Part shown: positions 32,850-42,240 of the stretch, piece after piece
Layout: each line of letters starts with the position of its first letter
Position numbering within the stretch: the first letter of the stretch is position 1
NCBI GenBank assembly: GCA_942490995.1
Contig: CALOBG010000020.1
Coordinates: forward strand, 42,392-106,391
Direction of reading: 5' to 3'
Source: UBA981 sp942490995
GTDB taxonomy: Bacteria; Pseudomonadota; Gammaproteobacteria; Ga0077536
DNA length: 64,000 bases
Program-made: the position numbers and the translations under genes
Notes under the pieces: model-generated
What the model was told of the DNA's origin: nothing
Seen by the model: the letters and a program-made list of their open reading frames with translations, nothing else
The model's database searches: none

Positions 32850-34703
32850 GTGGGCGCCAAAGCCAGCATCCTGTTTGTGTGTAGCCTCCTGCTCGGCGGG
32901 ACGGCGCACGCCGACGATACCGAGCCGCCCCAATTCGACGGCGCGCTGCTGTTTCAGACCAACTGCGCCTACTGCCACGACCGTGAACTGCCGCGCATGC
33001 CGTCGCGGGCGGGACTCAGGGAAAAAGACCCGCGCGATATCTTTACCGCCATCAGCGCTGGTGTCATGCAACCCTATGCACGCCAACTCACGCACGGCGA
33101 ACGACGCGCGGTAGCCGAGTACGCAGCCGGCAAATCGCTCGGCGCATTCGCCTCGGGCGCCGCGGCCATTCCGCCGGCGGCCTATTGCAACAGCGCCCCG
33201 GCGCAGGTTCTGACGAACGTCGACTCGGGTTGGAACAGCTGGGGTAACGATCTCGCCAATACGCGCTTCCAGGGTAGCGCCCGCGCCGGACTCAGCGCCG
33301 CCGAAGTACCACGCCTGAAACTCAAATGGGTGTTCGGCGTGCCGGCGGTATCGACCATGTCCGGCCAGCCGGTGGTCGCCGACGGGCGACTGATGTTCGG
33401 CACGTTTTCAGGCCTGGTGATCGCCCTCGACGCATCGAGTGGCTGCGCGCTGTGGGTGTTCGAGGCGGACGCCGGGGTACGTACCGCGCTGACCCTGGCG
33501 ACCCTGGCGGACGGCACGGTGCGGGTGTTTTTCGGTGATTTGAGCGGCAAGGTTTATTCGGTCAATCCCGCCACCGGCATCGCTGACTGGTCGATCCTGG
33601 CCGACAACCATCCGCACAGCCGCATTACCGGCACCCCGGTATATCACAACAACCGCCTGTACATTCCGCTCTCCTCGCTGGAAGAAGTTGCCGGCGCGAT
33701 GCCCGATTACGAATGCTGCACTTTCCGCGGCGGCGTGCTCAGCGTCGACGCCAGCAACGGCAAGGAGATCTGGCGCACCTACACCATTCGCGAGGCGCCG
33801 AGCAAACGCGGCAAAAACGCCATCGGCGCGCAGCGCTGGGCGCCGTCCGGCGCGGCGGTGTGGACCGCGCCGACGCTCGATCCAGACACCAACAGCCTGT
33901 ATATCGTCACCGGCGACAGCTATTCCGATCCGGCCGCGCCGGAGTCCGATGCCGTCATGGCGCTGGCCATGGACAGCGGTGAAATCAAGTGGATCACACA
34001 AACGCTGGCCGGCGATGCGTACACGATCGCGTGCATGGATCCGTCGCCGGAATCGATGGTGGCATGTCCGGAATCCAAAGGCCCGGATCTCGACTTCGGC
34101 AGTTCTCCGATCCTCGCCACCCGCAGCGATGGCAGCCGCATCCTGCTGGCCGGGCAGAAGTCGGGGTGGATGCATGCGCTCAACCCGGCTGACGGCGAGA
34201 TCGTGTGGCAGCACGAGGTCGGTCCCGGCGGCATCGTTGGCGGCATCGAGTGGGGTTTCGCGAGCGACGCCAGCAAGGTCTACGTGGCGATCTCGGGAGC
34301 CTGGGAAAAAGGCCCGGGTGAAGCCGGCGGCATCACCGCGCTGAAACTCGACGACGGCAGCAAGGTGTGGGCGGTGGCGCCGCACCAGGGCACCTGCGCT
34401 GACCGCGACGGCTGTAACACCGGCCAACTGGCGGCGGTGAGTGCCATCGACGGGGTGGTTTTTTCCGGCAGCCTCGACGGCCACCTGCGCGGCTACGACA
34501 GCGCCACCGGCGAGGTCGTGTGGGACGTCGATACCTATGGCCGCTTCGATACCGTTAACGGCGTTCCCGCCCGCGGCGGTTCGATCAACGGCCCGGGGCC
34601 GGCGATTGCCAACGGTATGGTCTACGTGAACTCCGGCTACGGCATGTGGAACCGCTGGATGCCGGGCAACGCCCTGCTCGCCTACAGCGTCGACGGAAAT
34701 TAA
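32850..34703 (+). CDS. Cytochrome c-PQQ beta-propeller fusion dehydrogenase
   Basis: The 617-residue protein starts with GTG after GGGGAGA. It has a signal peptide (ILFVCSLLLGGTAHA), an N-terminal c-type heme motif C39-x-x-C42-H43, then a PQQ-type beta propeller with repeated W-motifs such as NGKEIWR and DGEIVWQ. The heme lies before the propeller; in most quinohaemoprotein alcohol dehydrogenases it lies after it. The layout resembles polyvinyl-alcohol dehydrogenase-type enzymes. Periplasmic. PQQ-binding residues were not verified. Confidence 0.82.
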   Translation: MGAKASILFVCSLLLGGTAHADDTEPPQFDGALLFQTNCAYCHDRELPRMPSRAGLREKDPRDIFTAISAGVMQPYARQLTHGERRAVAEYAAGKSLGAFASGAAAIPPAAYCNSAPAQVLTNVDSGWNSWGNDLANTRFQGSARAGLSAAEVPRLKLKWVFGVPAVSTMSGQPVVADGRLMFGTFSGLVIALDASSGCALWVFEADAGVRTALTLATLADGTVRVFFGDLSGKVYSVNPATGIADWSILADNHPHSRITGTPVYHNNRLYIPLSSLEEVAGAMPDYECCTFRGGVLSVDASNGKEIWRTYTIREAPSKRGKNAIGAQRWAPSGAAVWTAPTLDPDTNSLYIVTGDSYSDPAAPESDAVMALAMDSGEIKWITQTLAGDAYTIACMDPSPESMVACPESKGPDLDFGSSPILATRSDGSRILLAGQKSGWMHALNPADGEIVWQHEVGPGGIVGGIEWGFASDASKVYVAISGAWEKGPGEAGGITALKLDDGSKVWAVAPHQGTCADRDGCNTGQLAAVSAIDGVVFSGSLDGHLRGYDSATGEVVWDVDTYGRFDTVNGVPARGGSINGPGPAIANGMVYVNSGYGMWNRWMPGNALLAYSVDGN

Positions 34704-34772
34704 GGCCGGTCAGTCAATCGTGGCCTGTTCCATCGGATCCGGTCCGCGCGACGGCAGACTGTCCGTATAGGT

Positions 34773-35237
34773 ATGTCCGAGCGCGGCACAATATTTTTTG
34801 ACGACCTCGCGCCCGGCGACCGTTTCAGTTTCGGGCCCTACCACGTGGCGCGCGAGGAACTGATCGCGTTCAACACGCGCTGGGACCCCTTGCCGATCCA
34901 CATGGACGATGACGCCGCGCGCGCCCGTGGCATGAAGGGCCTGAGCGCTTCCGGCCAGTACACCCTGTGTATCAAGCAGGCCATGTTGAATCAGGCCGAC
35001 TGGACCGATGCCGTGCTCGGCGCGCTCGGTTTCGACGAACTGCGTTTTCCGCATCCGGTCTATCCGGGTGACGATATCCGCCTCGATATCGAATGCCTGG
35101 AAACGCGCGCCTCGCGCAGCAAACCCGACCGCGGTATCGTCAAGTTCGCGTTCCGGCTGACCAACCAGGACGATGTCCTGGTCCTGAGTTATCTCGACAC
35201 GGTGATGTTTGCGCGCCGCCCCGGCGCGGCGAACTGA
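34773..35237 (+). CDS. MaoC-like hotdog dehydratase
   Basis: The 154-residue protein has the MaoC fold: DLAPGDRFSFGPYHVAREELIAF, DPLPIHMDDDAARARG (hydratase motif with Asp and His), VYPGDDIRLDIE, and RLTNQDDVLVLSYLDTVMF. It is predicted to hydrate or dehydrate enoyl thioesters. It lies 69 bases after the fused quinoprotein and close to a SnoaL gene. Confidence 0.85.
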   Translation: MSERGTIFFDDLAPGDRFSFGPYHVAREELIAFNTRWDPLPIHMDDDAARARGMKGLSASGQYTLCIKQAMLNQADWTDAVLGALGFDELRFPHPVYPGDDIRLDIECLETRASRSKPDRGIVKFAFRLTNQDDVLVLSYLDTVMFARRPGAAN

Positions 35238-35303
35238 CCCGCATCCTGAAAATCATGCCGCGCGGCGCCGATGCCGTCAGCGGTGCAACTGCGAGGACCT
35301 CCC

Positions 35304-35786
35304 ATGACCACGCCAGCACTCGAACAACAAGTTGCCCGTCTCAGCGCGATCGAGGACATCAAGCAACTAAAAGCCCGCTACTGCTCTCTGTGCGACGCGA
35401 ACTACGACCCTGACGGCCTCGCCGCGCTGTTTGTCGATGACGGCGTGTGGGATGGCGGACCGGAATTCGGACGCCACGCCGGACGCGACGCGATCCGAAA
35501 ATTTTTTCGCGGCGCCTCCGGCAGTATCGTGTTTGCCGCGCACCTGGTCATGAATCCGATCATCGAGGTCGCCGCCGACGCGCACAGCGCGACCGGTAAA
35601 TGGCGGTTGATCATGCCCTGCACCGTGCTCGACGACGCCGGTACGGCCGAATCGCGCTGGCTGCTGTCCGCCTACGACGAGTCCTACGTCTGCGTCGACA
35701 CCGGCTGGCTGTTCAAATCACTGACCGTCGATTCGCAGTTTTATGCCGCCCATCTCAGCGGCTGGGCGGACCAGACCAGCGCCTGA
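35304..35786 (+). CDS. SnoaL-like protein
   Basis: The 160-residue protein has the SnoaL_4 pattern: ALEQQVARLSAIEDIKQLKARYCSLCD, LAALFVDDGVWDGG, GRDAIRKFFRGAS and a terminal RWLLSAYDESYVCVDTGW. GAGGAC precedes the ATG at 35304; an upstream extension from 35271 lacks domain sequence. Role unknown. Confidence 0.78.
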   Translation: MTTPALEQQVARLSAIEDIKQLKARYCSLCDANYDPDGLAALFVDDGVWDGGPEFGRHAGRDAIRKFFRGASGSIVFAAHLVMNPIIEVAADAHSATGKWRLIMPCTVLDDAGTAESRWLLSAYDESYVCVDTGWLFKSLTVDSQFYAAHLSGWADQTSA

Positions 35787-35801
35787 GCGCGCGCCGCGGC
35801 G

Positions 35802-37112
35802 TCAGGCGCCGCTCCCGACGCTCAGTTCCGCCAACGCGTAAAACGCCTTCAGAGTCCGGAACAGGGCCTCGGCGTCATCGCTGCCGGCCAGTTCGCGGAT
35901 CGAGTGCATGGCAAACGTCGGCACACCGACATCGACGGTGCGCACACCCAGCGCGGCTGCGGTCAGTGGCCCGATGGTCGAGCCACAACCCATATCCGTG
36001 CGCACCACGAACGACTGGACCTTGACCCCGGCGATCGAGGCGGCGTGACGAAACAGTGCCGCCGATTCGCTGTTGGTGGCGTAGGACTGGTTGGAGTTGA
36101 CCTTCAGCGCCGGGCCGGCGTTCAGGATCGGACCATGGCGCGGATCGTGGATATCGATGAAGTTGGGATGGATCCCGTGGGCATTGTCGGTCGAAATGAG
36201 CAGCGAGTTGGCGATCATGCGGGCGTAGTTTTCGTCGCCGCCGGCGATCCGCTCCAGCACGCTGCGCAGGAAATTACCGCGCGCGCCGGCATTGGAGCCG
36301 CTGCCGACTTCTTCGTGATCGTTACACACCAGCAGCTGGCCGTGACCGGCCGCCGCACCGAGCAGGGCTTCAAGACCGGTGAAACAGCTGAGCAGATTAT
36401 CGAGACGCGCGCCGGCGATGAACTCCTGTTTGAGACCGACGCTGCCGACGCGTTCGGTGGGATAAAACGACAGTTCGAATTCCAGCAGTTGCTCACCCGC
36501 GGCGAGTACCCCGGTTTTGCGCAGGCGCTGGGTCAGCATGGCGGCGAAATCGAAGGCCTTGGTGCCCGACAGCGCCAGCACCGGAGGCAGCATGGTCTGG
36601 CGATTGATGCTGCGACTGGTATTGGCCTCGCGATCGAGATGGATGGCGAGACTGGGAATGATGGCGACCGCTTCTTCGAAATCGACCAGGCAACTGCGCA
36701 GGCGTCCCGATTTGTGTTTCAGGGTGACCCGCCCGGCGAGCGACAGGTCGCGGTCGAACCAGGGATTCAGCAACACCCCGCCGTAGACTTCGACGCCGAA
36801 GCTGACGTAGCCGGCCTGTTCGATGACCGCGTTCGGCTTCAGTTTCAGACACGGACTGTCGGTGTGCGCACCGACCATGCGCAGCCCGTCTTCGGCCACC
36901 GAGCGACGACCGAGACGGAACGCGATCAGCGACGAATCGTTGCGCGTGACGACGTACTTGCCGCCGGCCTTGATCTGCCACGGCCGAGCCTCGTCGAGTA
37001 GTTGATAGCCAGCCGCCGTGAGGCGATCGCGCATATTGGCGCTGGCGTGAAACGGGGTCGGCGAGGCGTCGATGAACGCGGCCAGGGCACGGTTGAATGT
37101 GGTTTTAGACAT
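35802..37112 (-). CDS. M18-family aminopeptidase
   Basis: The 436-residue protein matches peptidase family M18 with a dinuclear zinc site: GAHTDSPCLKLKP (His and Asp), a bridging Asp within the VCNDHEEVGSGSNAG block (Glu-Glu), DNAHGIHP, and a terminal RELAGSDDAEALFRTLKAF. ATG at 37112 gives MSKTTFN. M18 enzymes remove acidic N-terminal residues; cytoplasmic. It is divergent from the enoyl-CoA hydratase gene. Confidence 0.92.
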   Translation of the reverse strand: MSKTTFNRALAAFIDASPTPFHASANMRDRLTAAGYQLLDEARPWQIKAGGKYVVTRNDSSLIAFRLGRRSVAEDGLRMVGAHTDSPCLKLKPNAVIEQAGYVSFGVEVYGGVLLNPWFDRDLSLAGRVTLKHKSGRLRSCLVDFEEAVAIIPSLAIHLDREANTSRSINRQTMLPPVLALSGTKAFDFAAMLTQRLRKTGVLAAGEQLLEFELSFYPTERVGSVGLKQEFIAGARLDNLLSCFTGLEALLGAAAGHGQLLVCNDHEEVGSGSNAGARGNFLRSVLERIAGGDENYARMIANSLLISTDNAHGIHPNFIDIHDPRHGPILNAGPALKVNSNQSYATNSESAALFRHAASIAGVKVQSFVVRTDMGCGSTIGPLTAAALGVRTVDVGVPTFAMHSIRELAGSDDAEALFRTLKAFYALAELSVGSGA

Positions 37113-37204
37113 GGCGCTGATTCTAACTGATGCGTGAGGTATCGACACGGCGCGGGCGCGCGGGACTCGTTAAACTAAGGCACTTCTTATCGGGAGCCTG
37201 TCGC

Positions 37205-37993
37205 ATGTCCGAATCCGTACTTTTCGACGTCAGCGAGCGCATCGCCACGCTGACCCTGAACCAGCCGGCACGGCTCAATGCGTTCAGCGATGCCATGCTG
37301 GCCGAACTCCTCGCGCGGATTGACGAATGCGCCGCGCGCGAGGATGTTGCGGTTGTGATCCTGACCGGCAGCGGGCGCGGCTTCTGCTCCGGCGGCGACG
37401 TCAGCAGCATGGGCGAAGACGCCGACAACCGCGCGCATGTCACCAAAACCTACATCCACGAAGTCATCCAGGCGTTTCCGAAACGGCTCCAGCGCTTCGA
37501 CAAACCGATCATCGCGGCGGTCAATGGCGTCGCCGCCGGCGGCGGCATGGACCTCGCGCTGGCGTGCGATATGCGCGTCGCGGCCAGCAGCGCCAGCTTT
37601 GCCGAAACCTACGTGCGCATCGGTCTGCTGCCGGGCGGCGGCGGCGCCTGGTTCCTGCCGCGACTGGTGGGTCGCAGCATGGCCATGGAAATGCTGCTCG
37701 GCGGCGAATTCATCGATGCCGATGAAGCGCTGCGGATCGGCCTGGTCAACCACGTATGGCCGGATGACGAACTGCTCGAACGCACCCGCGCCCTCGCCGC
37801 GCGCATTGCGCGCAACCCACCGCTGTCGGTGCGCCTGATCAAGCGCGCCGTCGGCCACGGTCTCGACAATGACCTGGAAACCTGCCTGGACCTGGTTTCC
37901 TCGCATATCGCGATCGCCAAACAGGGCCACGACCACGCCGAAGCGATGCGCGCGTTCCGCGCCAAACGCGACGGCGACTACCAGGGTTGGTAG
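37205..37993 (+). CDS. Enoyl-CoA hydratase/isomerase
   Basis: The 262-residue crotonase has the N-terminal LTLNQPARLNAFSDAM, the first oxyanion element GFCSGGDVSSM, the second AAVNGVAAGGGMDLALACD, and AETYVRIGLLPGGGGAWFLPRLVG, in which the Glu-type position reads AE; the GLLPGGGG wording is usual for hydratases. Start codon at 37205 after GGGAGC. Cytoplasmic acyl-CoA metabolism is the likely role, perhaps with the MaoC protein at 34773. Confidence 0.87.
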   Translation: MSESVLFDVSERIATLTLNQPARLNAFSDAMLAELLARIDECAAREDVAVVILTGSGRGFCSGGDVSSMGEDADNRAHVTKTYIHEVIQAFPKRLQRFDKPIIAAVNGVAAGGGMDLALACDMRVAASSASFAETYVRIGLLPGGGGAWFLPRLVGRSMAMEMLLGGEFIDADEALRIGLVNHVWPDDELLERTRALAARIARNPPLSVRLIKRAVGHGLDNDLETCLDLVSSHIAIAKQGHDHAEAMRAFRAKRDGDYQGW

Positions 37994-38018
37994 CGCGACC
38001 GCCACATCGCTGCGAGGC

Positions 38019-38930
38019 TCATCCGCCAGCGTTGATGCGGTAGCCGGCGCGCGGGTAATGTACCGCGACTTCGCCGAGCGCCGGGTCGTCGCGGATCACG
38101 GTGATTTCATTGGCACTGATGCGCGCGACCTTGCCGATGGTCGTTTCCTGGCCATAGTCGTCGGCGATGATGGTGACAAGCTGGCCGGCGCTGAAACCGG
38201 CCTCGGCGTCACAGCCGCCGGCAGTATCGGCCGGCGTCGCCGCCTTGGCCGCGGCCAGGGCATCGGCCCCACTCATCGGTGTCACTTTGCCGGTGCCGAA
38301 GCCCTCGATACGCCTGACCCAGGCGGCGAGCCTGGCGCGCGCCTCGATCAGCGGCACCAGCGCCGGGTTGTTCATCATGAAGCGCACCGTGTGGAAACAC
38401 GCCGCGTCGGCGAGGGTAAAAGCGCTGCCCAACAGGTATTCGCCGCTACCGAGCTGCTGGTCGAGGTAATCGAGCACATGACAGGCCTGCGCCAGTGACT
38501 GCGGCGCGGCCTGGGTCAGCGCCTCGAGCGAGAACCCCGGTGTCATTGCTTTGCGGTCTTCGATAAATCCCGGCGGCAGCGCGTCGACCAGCGCAACGAT
38601 GGTTGGCGGCACAACCTGCATGAACACGCGGTGGTCGGCCCAGTCTTCGATCATCGCGATGAGCCCGGCCTCGGTGGCGGGCAGGACGGTGGGCTCGGGG
38701 TGCAGCGCTTCGATGCGGCGCACGATCAGCGCCGTATCGCAGTAGATATCCGCGCCGATCTGCAGCACCGGAATGCGGCGATAACCGCCGGTAAGCGGCG
38801 TCAGCTCGGGTTTCGGCGCCATCACCGGCTGCTCGACGGCGCGCCACGGCACCTTTTTGTAGGCCAGCACGCGGCGGACTTTTTCCGAAAACGGCGACAG
38901 GTCGTAGTGATGCAGGATCAGTTCGCTCAC
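38019..38930 (-). CDS. Glutathione S-transferase with C-terminal beta domain
   Basis: The 303-residue protein has a thioredoxin-like N-terminus (LILHHYDLSPFSEKVRRVLAYKKVPW, GGYRRIPVLQIGADIYCDT) and a helical GST domain. After about residue 238 it adds a separate beta-rich module (AGQLVTIIADDYGQETTIGKV, EITVIRDDPALGEVAVHYPR) resembling the DUF7962 tail known in some proteobacterial GSTs. GTG start at 38930 after AAGGAAAAG. Confidence 0.82.
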   Translation of the reverse strand: MSELILHHYDLSPFSEKVRRVLAYKKVPWRAVEQPVMAPKPELTPLTGGYRRIPVLQIGADIYCDTALIVRRIEALHPEPTVLPATEAGLIAMIEDWADHRVFMQVVPPTIVALVDALPPGFIEDRKAMTPGFSLEALTQAAPQSLAQACHVLDYLDQQLGSGEYLLGSAFTLADAACFHTVRFMMNNPALVPLIEARARLAAWVRRIEGFGTGKVTPMSGADALAAAKAATPADTAGGCDAEAGFSAGQLVTIIADDYGQETTIGKVARISANEITVIRDDPALGEVAVHYPRAGYRINAGG

Positions 38931-38956
38931 AGGCTTTTCCTTGTTTGAAACAGCGT

Positions 38957-40744
38957 TTATTCGGGCAGGGTAAATGCGATCACGGCATCGCCGAGCGGGA
39001 AATTGAACAGCGCGTGGCCACCGGCGGCGACAACCACGTACTGGCGTCCGGCAACGCGGTAGGTTACCGGCGGCGCGTTGACCCCGGCGCCGGTAGCGAA
39101 ACGCCACAGGGACTGACCCGTGTCGACATCGCGTGCAACGAAGTCGCCATTGGACTGGCCGTGGAACAGCAGGCCGCCGGCTGTCGCCAGTGCGCCCGAA
39201 ACCAGCGGCAGCTCGGTGCGAGCCTGCCATTTGATGGCGCCGTCGTCGGGGTCAATCGCACTCAGTGTGCCCCAGCGCTCGACGTCGTTCAGAAAACTGA
39301 GCACATTGACGGGCTGCCCGGCGGCGTCGGTTTCGAGGTGGTAGCGGGTCGGTTGATGCGAGGCCGGGACATACACCCAGCCGCTCTGCGGGCTGTACGC
39401 GGCGGGTGGCCAGTTGGCGCCGCCGCCGGCGCCCGGTGCGATGAGAATGCCGTCGACGGTCGGGCGGTGAAACATGTTTTTGTTCTGCGGCACGAACGGC
39501 GCCGAGCGGCGCAGTGGCTTGCCGGTGGTGCGATCAAAAACGTACAGCCAGCCGGATTTTGACGCCGCGGCCACCGCTTTGACGGCAACGCCGTTGGCAT
39601 CGACGCTATCCAGCAGCAGCGGTGGCGCAGCAACGTCATAACCCCAGATATCGTGCGGCACGAGCTGATGATGCCAGCGCAGTTTGCCGCTCTCGACCTC
39701 GAGCGCGATCAGTGAGGAGGTATACAGGTTGTCGCCCGGCCGCTGGTAGTCGGCATAGCCCGGCGAGGCGTTACCGGTACCGAAATAGATCAGGCCGAGT
39801 TCGGGATCGATCGAAGGCGAGGAATAAATCGAACCGCCCCCGCCCCGCCACGCCTCGCGGTAAGCGGGCGCGTTGGCGCGTTCGGCGGCAAGGTCACGTT
39901 GCAACGGATCGCCAAACGAGGTGGTGGCACTGAAGTCGCCTTCCCAGCCCTGCGCCGCGGTCGAGTACCAGCGCCACAGCAGCTCGCCGCTGTTAGCATC
40001 GTAGGCGGACAGGAATGCGCGCAGCCCCGGGCGCACCCCGGGCCGGCCGAGGACCGAGGCGGAGTCCGACTCGGCGTCGCCGAGCACCGCACTGTAGCCG
40101 GTACCGCTGACGCCGATGAAAACCTTGCCGGCAAACACGACCGGCGCCATGTTGCCGGCGAATCGCGTGTAAGCGGCAAAGTCGGCGGCGGTATCGGCAT
40201 TATAGGTTCGGATCGCATCCAGCGCGGCATCGTCGCCACTGGCCGGGTCGACCATCGGAATGTCCCACACCAGCGCGCCGCTGGCGGCCTCGAGCGCAAT
40301 AAAGCGCGCGTCCGCGGTGACCATGTACAGGCGCCCATGGCCCCACGCCAGGCCGCGGTTATGCGCGCCGCAACACAGCTTGTCCTCGCTCGGCTGGTGG
40401 TCGTAACGCCAGCGCAGCGCGCCGCTCGCCGCGTCCAGGGCCAGCACGTGGTTGTAGGGGGTGGTCAGGTACATCACGCCGTCGACCACCAGCGGGTTGG
40501 TCGGGAACGTGCCGACGATGCCGGTCTGGGCAATCCAGGCCGGCCGCAGGCGGGAAACGTTTTCGCGCGTGATCTGAGCGAGCGCGCTGTAACGCTGGTT
40601 GGCGTAACCGTGACCGTAGGTCAGCCAGTTATCGTGGTCGTCCTGGGCGCCGCGCAGGCGCGCGTCATCGGCGTGGACGGTGCTGCCTGTGGCGAGCCCA
40701 AACACCAGCAGGACGCCGACAGCGCCCCGGATCAGTCGTGTCAT
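38957..40744 (-). CDS. PQQ-dependent quinoprotein alcohol dehydrogenase-like protein
   Basis: The 595-residue protein has a signal peptide (GAVGVLLVFGLATGSTVHA) and an eight-bladed PQQ propeller. Adjacent cysteines C124-C125 match the vicinal disulfide of quinoprotein alcohol dehydrogenases, HDIWGYDVAAPPLL carries the catalytic-type Asp, and repeats read SGKLRWHHQL and DGAIKWQAR. No heme motif is present, so electrons would pass to a separate cytochrome. AGGGAG precedes the ATG at 40744. Periplasmic. Confidence 0.87.
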   Translation of the reverse strand: MTRLIRGAVGVLLVFGLATGSTVHADDARLRGAQDDHDNWLTYGHGYANQRYSALAQITRENVSRLRPAWIAQTGIVGTFPTNPLVVDGVMYLTTPYNHVLALDAASGALRWRYDHQPSEDKLCCGAHNRGLAWGHGRLYMVTADARFIALEAASGALVWDIPMVDPASGDDAALDAIRTYNADTAADFAAYTRFAGNMAPVVFAGKVFIGVSGTGYSAVLGDAESDSASVLGRPGVRPGLRAFLSAYDANSGELLWRWYSTAAQGWEGDFSATTSFGDPLQRDLAAERANAPAYREAWRGGGGSIYSSPSIDPELGLIYFGTGNASPGYADYQRPGDNLYTSSLIALEVESGKLRWHHQLVPHDIWGYDVAAPPLLLDSVDANGVAVKAVAAASKSGWLYVFDRTTGKPLRRSAPFVPQNKNMFHRPTVDGILIAPGAGGGANWPPAAYSPQSGWVYVPASHQPTRYHLETDAAGQPVNVLSFLNDVERWGTLSAIDPDDGAIKWQARTELPLVSGALATAGGLLFHGQSNGDFVARDVDTGQSLWRFATGAGVNAPPVTYRVAGRQYVVVAAGGHALFNFPLGDAVIAFTLPE

Positions 40745-40781
40745 CGCCGACTCCCTTTGCCGCCGTATGGGCACGGCGCCT

Positions 40782-41264
40782 TCAATGATGATGGCCACCG
40801 GGTCCGTGGGCATGGCCGTGGGCGCGTTCTTCCGCGCTCGCCTCGCGGACGTCCACGATTTCGATGTCGAAACTGAGGGTCGCGCCGGCGAGGGGATGAT
40901 TGGTATCGACATCGACGACGAATTTCCCGGCCTTGATGACCTTGACCTGGCGCGGCCCGTGCTCGGTATTGACCGCGATGGTCATACCGGGCCTGAGTTT
41001 GCCTTTGGTCAGCACGGTTTTCATCTGCAGCCGCTGCACGGCATCCTCGCGACGTTCGCCATAAGCGTCGCCCGGCGCAATGACGGCGGTGAAGCTGTCA
41101 CCGGCGACGCGCCCGGCCATGGCCCGCTCCAGGCCCGGGATGATGCCGTTCGTACCGTGCATGTAGAGCATGGGTTCGCCGCCGAACGATGCCTCGATCT
41201 GCTCGCCATCGTCGCCACGCAGGCGGTAGTGGAAACTGACGACACTGTTTTTTTCGATACTCAC
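40782..41264 (-). CDS. slyD: FKBP-type peptidyl-prolyl isomerase SlyD
   Basis: The 160-residue protein has the SlyD layout: FKBP half (VSFHYRLRGDDGEQIEAS, MLYMHGTNGIIPGLERAM), the inserted IF domain (PGDAYGERREDAVQRLQMKTV), the FKBP end and a His-rich metal-binding tail HGHAHGPGGHHH. It is a cytoplasmic folding helper and nickel-binding protein. A GTG at 41264 is preferred to a TTG two codons upstream. Confidence 0.9.
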   Translation of the reverse strand: MSIEKNSVVSFHYRLRGDDGEQIEASFGGEPMLYMHGTNGIIPGLERAMAGRVAGDSFTAVIAPGDAYGERREDAVQRLQMKTVLTKGKLRPGMTIAVNTEHGPRQVKVIKAGKFVVDVDTNHPLAGATLSFDIEIVDVREASAEERAHGHAHGPGGHHH

Positions 41265-41325
41265 AGGCAATCGGCGCCCTTCCGCGCGACTTTGCCTGAC
41301 GGCCGGATCGAAATGCCGATGCGCC

Positions 41326-42051
41326 TCATCGCTCCACCACCGGCCGGGCGCGCTGGTTGTAGAGCACTTTGCGCAGGGCGGCTTTCTCTGCTTCGCTCAT
41401 GGTGTCGAGGTTCATGCTCATATCGCTGCCTACCGCCATGCCGCGCTGCACGGCCGGACGCGCCGACAGTTCATCCCACCAGCGTTTGACGTATTTGAAG
41501 TCGTTCAGATCCTGCTCGTGGCTTTCGGCCAGGGCGCACCACGGATAAACGATCATATCGGCGATCGTATAGCTGTCACCGGCGAGGTAAGGGCTGTCGT
41601 ACAGGCGCTGGTTGAGCACCCCGTAGCAACGGTTGACCTCGTCGGTGAAGCGCGTGATGGCATAACTCTGATCGCCCTGGCTGTCACCGAGGCGGCGAAA
41701 ATGTCCGCACTCGCCACTCTTCGGGCCCTGGTTGGCCATCTGCCAGATCACCCATTGCGTGACCGCGTACTTGCCGCGCACATCCTGCGGCCAGAAACGC
41801 CCAGCCTTCTCGGCGATGTACATCATCATCGCGCCCGATTCGAACAGCGCGATCGGCGCCCCGCCACCGGTCGGTTCGTGGTCGATCATGGCCGGCATGC
41901 GGTTGTTCGGACACATGGCGAGGAACTGGTCGCTGAACTGGTCACCTTTGCCGATATTGCACGGCACCACCCGGTATGGCAGTGCGCATTCTTCCAGCGC
42001 TATGGTGACTTTTTTGCCGTTCGGGGTCGGCCAGTAATGGAGATCGATCAT
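41326..42051 (-). CDS. Glutathione S-transferase (YghU/YfcG-like)
   Basis: The 241-residue protein has an N-terminal thioredoxin-like domain (MIDLHYWPTPNGKKVTIALEE, NNRMPAMIDHEPTG, FESGAMMMYIAEKAGRFWP) and a helical C-terminus. The WPTPNGKK..ALEE signature is that of the Nu-class YghU/YfcG enzymes, which have disulfide-bond reductase activity with glutathione. Normal length; divergent from pepN, with the start region close to the pepN upstream region. Confidence 0.88.
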   Translation of the reverse strand: MIDLHYWPTPNGKKVTIALEECALPYRVVPCNIGKGDQFSDQFLAMCPNNRMPAMIDHEPTGGGAPIALFESGAMMMYIAEKAGRFWPQDVRGKYAVTQWVIWQMANQGPKSGECGHFRRLGDSQGDQSYAITRFTDEVNRCYGVLNQRLYDSPYLAGDSYTIADMIVYPWCALAESHEQDLNDFKYVKRWWDELSARPAVQRGMAVGSDMSMNLDTMSEAEKAALRKVLYNQRARPVVER

Positions 42052-42240
42052 ATTGCCTGCTCCGCCGCGTGGGGGTTCAAACGCCGCAGCATACCGGCAA
42101 ACGCGCCGCCACGACCAGCGCCGCCGCCGCTGCGGGGGAATGTCAAACGCAGGCGCCTCGATTGCGTAGAATTAGCGCCACGACAGGCCAGCGCAAGCCG
42201 CGCTGTCGCCGCCATCGTGACCGCCAAACCGGGAACCAAT

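Noticed and set aside
41518..42240. N-terminal extension of pepN by 241 codons
   Set aside because: It lies opposite the glutathione S-transferase gene, is not like any PepN N-terminus and is best explained as an antisense shadow.
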